Position numbers and translations under genes: made by a program
The notes under the pieces: model-generated
Told to the model about the DNA's origin: nothing
The model's input: only the letters and a program-made list of their open reading frames with translations
Databases searched by the model: none
Shown: positions 14,128 to 16,342 of the stretch, piece by piece
How the letters are laid out: each line of letters opens with the position of its first letter
How positions within the stretch are numbered: position 1 is the first letter of the stretch
NCBI GenBank assembly: GCA_041750975.1
Contig: JBGSYN010000161.1
Location: 1 to 16,342, forward strand
Source: JBGSYN01 sp041750975
GTDB taxonomy: Bacteria > Pseudomonadota > Alphaproteobacteria > Geminicoccales > Geminicoccaceae
Direction: 5' to 3'
Length of the DNA: 16,342 nt

Positions 14128-14760
14128 TCAAAGATCCGGTGTCCAGCCGCTTGGCGGTTCATCCAAGTATTTTACTTCGATGGTCAATTTGGCTCCGGCG
14201 ACGGGAAGCGGTACGCAAAAATCGTCTCCCGTACCGTCTAATAAAATACTAAACTCCATTAAATTTGTTTGTCTGTTCAACAACGGTGGTGCCAGCATGT
14301 TTCCGCGACAGCTTACCCATGCATCGCGATAGATTGCCAATAGGTGGTCTTTAGTTTCGATCCACCAAGACTCCCTTTTTGTTAATTCATAGGGCGTGCA
14401 ATGAAGAAGTTGATGAAGTATCTTCTCTGCCGATTTTACCATATCCGTTGACACTGGGGTATAGTAGCAGTCATATTTAAACCCACTTCCATCGACTTTT
14501 AGAGAAATAAGCGCTATTTTTTTTGCTCTAAACACACGTTCTAATTCTCGATTTGTTTCCGAGATCTTCCACGCGTTAAGCTTTTTTTTCTTTCTGTAAT
14601 TTTTCTGCGCATCCGCGTATTCCATTTGACGTGACTCTATGCAGCAACGCAGTTCGAACGCCGCATAAAAGAGCTTATCCCTCTCCTCGCTTTGAAGCAG
14701 CTTCCGCGCCCTTGAAAGGTATGATGCCGCATCAACTCTATATTCTGTCATCATTTGCAA
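14128..14760 (-). CDS. soluble protein of AT-rich cassette, possibly HEPN-like N-terminus
   Basis: The product has 210 residues from a TTG at 14760 that has GGAGG (14768-14772) 7 bases before it; ATGs at 14754 and 14751 are alternatives. The N-terminal third is helical (ASYLSRARKLLQS..DKLFYAAFELRCCIESRQMEY). Its YAAFELRxxIE pattern resembles HEPN-type helical bundles, although the RxxxxH catalytic motif is not evident. A lysine-rich linker (NYRKKKKLNAWK) follows. Then comes a probable beta-rich C-terminal half (SGFKYDCYYTPV, EFSILLDGTGDDFCVPLPV, LTIEVKYLDEPPSGWTPDL). It has no membrane span and is first in an operon with the two-span membrane protein. Low GC marks it as acquired. The function is unknown and the HEPN suggestion is weak. 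Confidence 0.6.
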   Translation of the reverse strand: MQMMTEYRVDAASYLSRARKLLQSEERDKLFYAAFELRCCIESRQMEYADAQKNYRKKKKLNAWKISETNRELERVFRAKKIALISLKVDGSGFKYDCYYTPVSTDMVKSAEKILHQLLHCTPYELTKRESWWIETKDHLLAIYRDAWVSCRGNMLAPPLLNRQTNLMEFSILLDGTGDDFCVPLPVAGAKLTIEVKYLDEPPSGWTPDL

Positions 14761-14772
14761 ATTTCCGCCTCC

Positions 14773-15041
14773 GCTACCATTCGAAAATAATTGCGCACAA
14801 TAAATACGTCCACAATAGCATCCAGCAAATCCACATTAACATTTTAAAATGATATGGTGAATACACGTACAAACGAAAAAGGAAAATGAGAGAGCTTATA
14901 ATTATGAGTTCTTCTGTTGTGCTGAAGTTTTAACTTGACCTATAACTAGTGTATTCATCTTGATATTCTTCATATCTAGCCATATACGACCCTACTCCTA
15001 ATTTCAGGCTCATCACTGACAAGCACGCGCGTTGGCGTCCA
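14773..15041. other. AT-rich intergenic region upstream of the two-gene cassette
   Basis: About 270 bp without a convincing gene. On the minus strand TTGCTG, 16 bases and TATTTA (around 14800-14835) could serve as a promoter for the cassette. A 17-codon minus-strand frame MARYEEYQDEYTSYRSS with AGGAG upstream ends near 14930, but it is too short to judge. Composition returns to GC-rich near 15020. Confidence 0.35.
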
Positions 15042-15251
15042 TCAATCATCCGTTGAGCGTTTCCGTGATCGAGAGCGGCCACGGCCACGCTCGGCTCGGT
15101 CTTTCGCCCTGTCCTGAAACTGACGCTTGGCGGTGATCTTGTCACCATCCTGCACAAGCTCTTCATCCTTGGCGGCGATGCGGCCTGTCACCTCCAGCCC
15201 TTCGATGGCCTTCTTTTTCTGCTCATTGCGAAGCCGCCAACGCTCGCGCAA
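15042..15251 (-). CDS. gene tail, copy B (basic C-terminal domain), probable fragment
   Basis: The 69-codon frame from a TTG at 15251 reads RERWRLRNEQKKKAIEGLEVTG, then RIAAKDEELVQDGDKITAKRQF and a basic Ser/Arg end RGRGRSRSRKRSTDD. Without a start requirement the frame is open back to 15302 (PWFPLGFPSAKLEKADLRERW), so it is probably the C-terminal piece of a longer protein rather than a complete gene. The upstream part coincides with one copy of the 36-bp direct repeat. It is related to the truncated tail at 13592-13750. No family was recognised. The highly charged, basic end would suit a DNA- or RNA-binding tail. Confidence 0.4.
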   Translation of the reverse strand: MRERWRLRNEQKKKAIEGLEVTGRIAAKDEELVQDGDKITAKRQFQDRAKDRAERGRGRSRSRKRSTDD

Positions 15252-15264
15252 ATCCGCCTTTTCC

Positions 15265-15366
15265 AGCTTAGCAGAGGGAAAGCCGAGGGGAAACCACGGC
15301 CATTACAGGGTATAAAAAAATCGGCACAAAAGCTTAGCAGAGGGAAAGCCGAGGGGAAACCACGGC
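15265..15366. repeat. pair of 36-bp direct repeats, 30 bp apart
   Basis: A 36-base sequence starting AGCTTAGCAGAGGGAAAGCC is found at 15265-15300 and identically at 15331-15366. On the minus strand both copies can read PWFPLGFPSAKL; the first continues into the tail protein frame and the second into unrelated DNA. The 30-bp segment between (CATTACAGGGTATAAAAAAA...) is AT-rich. The arrangement suggests a duplication or insertion scar. Confidence 0.85.
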
Positions 15367-15406
15367 TGATTTTGCGTGGACCGGTAAACTATTTCTACAA
15401 GTCGTA

Positions 15407-15433
15407 GGGTCTGGGGGAAATCGGATTTCCCCT
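15407..15433. repeat. hairpin repeat upstream of the toxin-antitoxin pair
   Basis: GGGTCTG is followed by a stem of GGGGAAAT and ATTTCCCC around the loop CGG. The same sequence, with a longer stem, lies just after the toxin gene at 16132-16162. It is 83 bp before the antitoxin start. Confidence 0.7.
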
Positions 15434-15484
15434 GATCGTCCTGCCCAAGCTTCGGGGGCTGGAAATTCTTCCCTGGTCGTGTTA

Positions 15485-15498
15485 GGTTACATGTAACC
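15485..15498. promoter_or_regulatory. 14-bp perfect palindrome, likely antitoxin operator
   Basis: GGTTACATGTAACC reads the same on both strands and lies 17 bp before the antitoxin start. Flanking CCTGG and CCAGG extend partial symmetry. Type II antitoxins commonly repress their own operon at such sites, so an autoregulatory operator is the natural reading. Confidence 0.6.
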
Positions 15499-15515
15499 AG
15501 GATGAAGGGTGGATC

Positions 15516-15755
15516 ATGTCGACATCGAAGTCGAAGCCTTCTCGGGTGAAGGTGCAGGAGTATCGGGAGCGGTTGCGTCGGCAGGGGTTGCGGCCGGTGC
15601 AGATTTGGGTGCCGGATGTGCGGGCGCCGGCGTTTCGGTCGGAGGCGCATCGGCAGTCGCTGGCGGTTGCGGCGAGCGCTCATGCGGGCGAGGATCAGGC
15701 ATTTATCGACGCGGTTTCGGACTGGGATGCCGGTTCCGACCTTCGTAAGGAATGA
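15516..15755 (+). CDS. MazE-like antitoxin (DUF3018 type)
   Basis: The 79-residue protein reads MSTSKSKPSRVKVQEYRERLRRQGLRPVQIWVPDVRAPAF, then HRQSLAVAASAHAGEDQAFIDAVSDW. This is the usual layout of the DUF3018 antitoxin group: an N-terminal RVxxYRxRLRxxGLRPVQIWVPD DNA-binding part and an acidic C-terminus that would wrap the toxin. It overlaps the MazF gene by 4 bases (ATGA), the standard coupling of type II modules. GAAGGG lies ahead of the ATG as ribosome binding site, and a perfect palindrome upstream is the likely autoregulatory operator. It should neutralise the toxin and repress the operon. Confidence 0.88.
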   Translation: MSTSKSKPSRVKVQEYRERLRRQGLRPVQIWVPDVRAPAFRSEAHRQSLAVAASAHAGEDQAFIDAVSDWDAGSDLRKE

Positions 15756-16111
15756 GGCGGGGGGAGATCTGGACAGTTTCCGGCGGCCGGGATTATGCAG
15801 GCAAGCCGCGCCCCGTGGTCATCGTTCAGGATGACAGTTTCGATGCGACGGATTCGATCACGATTTGCGCTTTCACCACCGATCCGACGGAAGCACCCTT
15901 GTTTCGTCTGCCGGTCGAGCCGAGCGAACGGAACGGGCTTCGCGCCGGCTGCCGCTTGATGGTGGACAAGATCACCACGGTGCCGAAGTCGAAGGTGGGT
16001 CGGCAGGTCGGGCGGCTCGATGACGAGGACATCCTGCGGCTCAACCGTGCCGTTCTCGTTTTCCTCGGGCTCGCCGTGTCGCCGAGAGCGAAGCGGGGAA
16101 ATCAGCCCTAA
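15752..16111 (+). CDS. MazF/PemK family mRNA interferase toxin
   Basis: The 119-residue product begins MRRGEIWTVSGGRDYAGKPRPVVIVQDDSF, matching the MazF/PemK opening RGEIWxV...GKxRPVVIVQ. It continues with TICAFTTDPTEAPLFRLPVEPSERNGL, CRLMVDKITTVPKSKVGRQVGRL and LNRAVLVFLGL, the typical DKIxxVPxxxxGxxxGxL stretch. Members are sequence-specific endoribonucleases that cut mRNA when the unstable antitoxin is lost. Key residues appear intact, so the toxin is probably active. Its ATG lies inside the end of the antitoxin gene. Terminator-like hairpins follow at 16093-16122 and 16138-16162. The pair may stabilise the surrounding mobile DNA. Confidence 0.93.
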   Translation: MRRGEIWTVSGGRDYAGKPRPVVIVQDDSFDATDSITICAFTTDPTEAPLFRLPVEPSERNGLRAGCRLMVDKITTVPKSKVGRQVGRLDDEDILRLNRAVLVFLGLAVSPRAKRGNQP

Positions 16112-16122
16112 ATATTTCCCGC
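16093..16122 (+). terminator. hairpin across the end of the toxin gene
   Basis: GCGGGGAAAT pairs with ATTTCCCGC with one bulged G around an 11-base loop that includes the toxin stop codon. No T-run follows (TAATCGTG), so it is at best a weak terminator or a 3'-end stabiliser. Confidence 0.35.
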
Positions 16123-16131
16123 TAATCGTGG

Positions 16132-16162
16132 GGGTCTGAGGGGGAAATCGGATTTCCCCCTC
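16132..16162 (+). terminator. hairpin repeat and likely terminator after the toxin-antitoxin pair
   Basis: GAGGGGGAAAT and ATTTCCCCCTC pair perfectly over 11 bp around the loop CGG, followed by a T-rich stretch (TCCTGTTCTTTT). It repeats the hairpin at 15407-15433, including the leading GGGTCTG. Confidence 0.55.
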
Positions 16163-16290
16163 TCCTGTTCTTTTGACTGCAGGTCCCTGTTGTTTTGGTC
16201 CGGCAAGCCGGCGTTTTGCGGCCTAGTGTTGGGTGTCGGCGGGCCGGAGGGGGTTTGCCGTTCGGGGATATAAGGGAGGCTTGGAAAAAG

Positions 16291-16342
16291 ATGCGCGACG
16301 ATTGCGTGGACGAGGATTGCGATCTGGCGGTGGCGGCGGAGG
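16291..16342 (+). CDS. 5' end of an unidentified gene, cut by the window edge
   Basis: An ATG at 16291 follows AGGGAGG (about 16273-16279) at 11 bases and stays open for 17 codons to the end: MRDDCVDEDCDLAVAAE. The strong ribosome binding site after a 179-bp gap makes a real gene plausible. The acidic, two-Cys start is too short to classify. Confidence 0.4.
   Translation, partial: MRDDCVDEDCDLAVAAE

Noticed and set aside
15265..15366. Minimal CRISPR array
   Set aside because: Repeat and spacer lengths fit, but there are only two repeats, one lies in a coding tail, and no cas gene is in the window.
15303..15683. 126-codon minus-strand frame over the antitoxin
   Set aside because: It is antisense to the MazE-like gene and to its operator region; the product is Pro/Arg/His-rich and only its end coincides with the 36-bp repeat.
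16200..16217. CCGGCAAGCCGGCGTTTT as an intrinsic terminator
   Set aside because: The stem can form only 4 bp with a 4-base loop, too weak to support a call.
9110..16342. Prophage or integrative element with attachment sites
   Set aside because: The region has island traits, but no integrase, structural phage gene, tRNA or matching att repeat pair was found, so its borders and type cannot be stated.

Overview
The window looks like part of an alphaproteobacterial chromosome. The evidence is high-GC coding DNA, the gene order uvrC-pgsA-moaD-moaE, and an RpoH-type sigma factor followed by a tandem universal stress protein. The species cannot be fixed from the sequence alone. Positions 1-9109 are ordinary core genome; 9130-16342 is an accessory region with repeats, gene remnants and DNA of different base composition.

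Core part. On the minus strand an AI-2E family permease (902-1996) is followed directly by a DMT/EamA transporter that runs off the left edge. The plus strand then carries a SAM-dependent methyltransferase, a sigma-32 (rpoH) with a strong hairpin just before its ribosome binding site, and a tandem Usp protein behind a likely terminator. Next come uvrC, pgsA, moaD and moaE in a tight run, then inorganic pyrophosphatase (ppa) and a small single-span membrane protein. These cover heat-shock transcription, nucleotide excision repair, phosphatidylglycerol synthesis, molybdopterin synthase and pyrophosphate removal.

Accessory part. A minus-strand pair encodes a beta-class DNA methyltransferase with DPQY in place of DPPY and a sulfotransferase-like protein 3 bases behind it. 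Upstream lies an unusual array of nine copies of a short motif (10845-11329), often 45 bp apart. Read on the minus strand it encodes a [C/Y]TN[D/E]L peptide repeat, but the correct frame changes part-way along. Two copies carry a hairpin whose stem differs by compensating base changes. Beyond this lie a helix-turn-helix protein that may be translated from a leaderless mRNA, a five-copy GC-rich repeat, and a frameshifted REP-associated-type (Y1) transposase.

From 13300 the composition shifts. A 38-bp tandem duplication precedes a 56-codon AT-rich ORF. Two related gene tails (13592-13750 and 15042-15251) then bracket an AT-rich two-gene cassette: a soluble protein of unknown family and a two-span membrane protein. 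This bracketed cassette is the best candidate for an undescribed cargo or defence module. Next come two 36-bp direct repeats 30 bp apart, and a MazE-like/MazF toxin-antitoxin pair with a 14-bp palindrome upstream and near-identical hairpins on both sides. The window ends at the start of an unidentified gene.

No tRNA, rRNA, integrase, cas gene or convincing attachment site was seen. All calls come from reading the sequence, without database searches.
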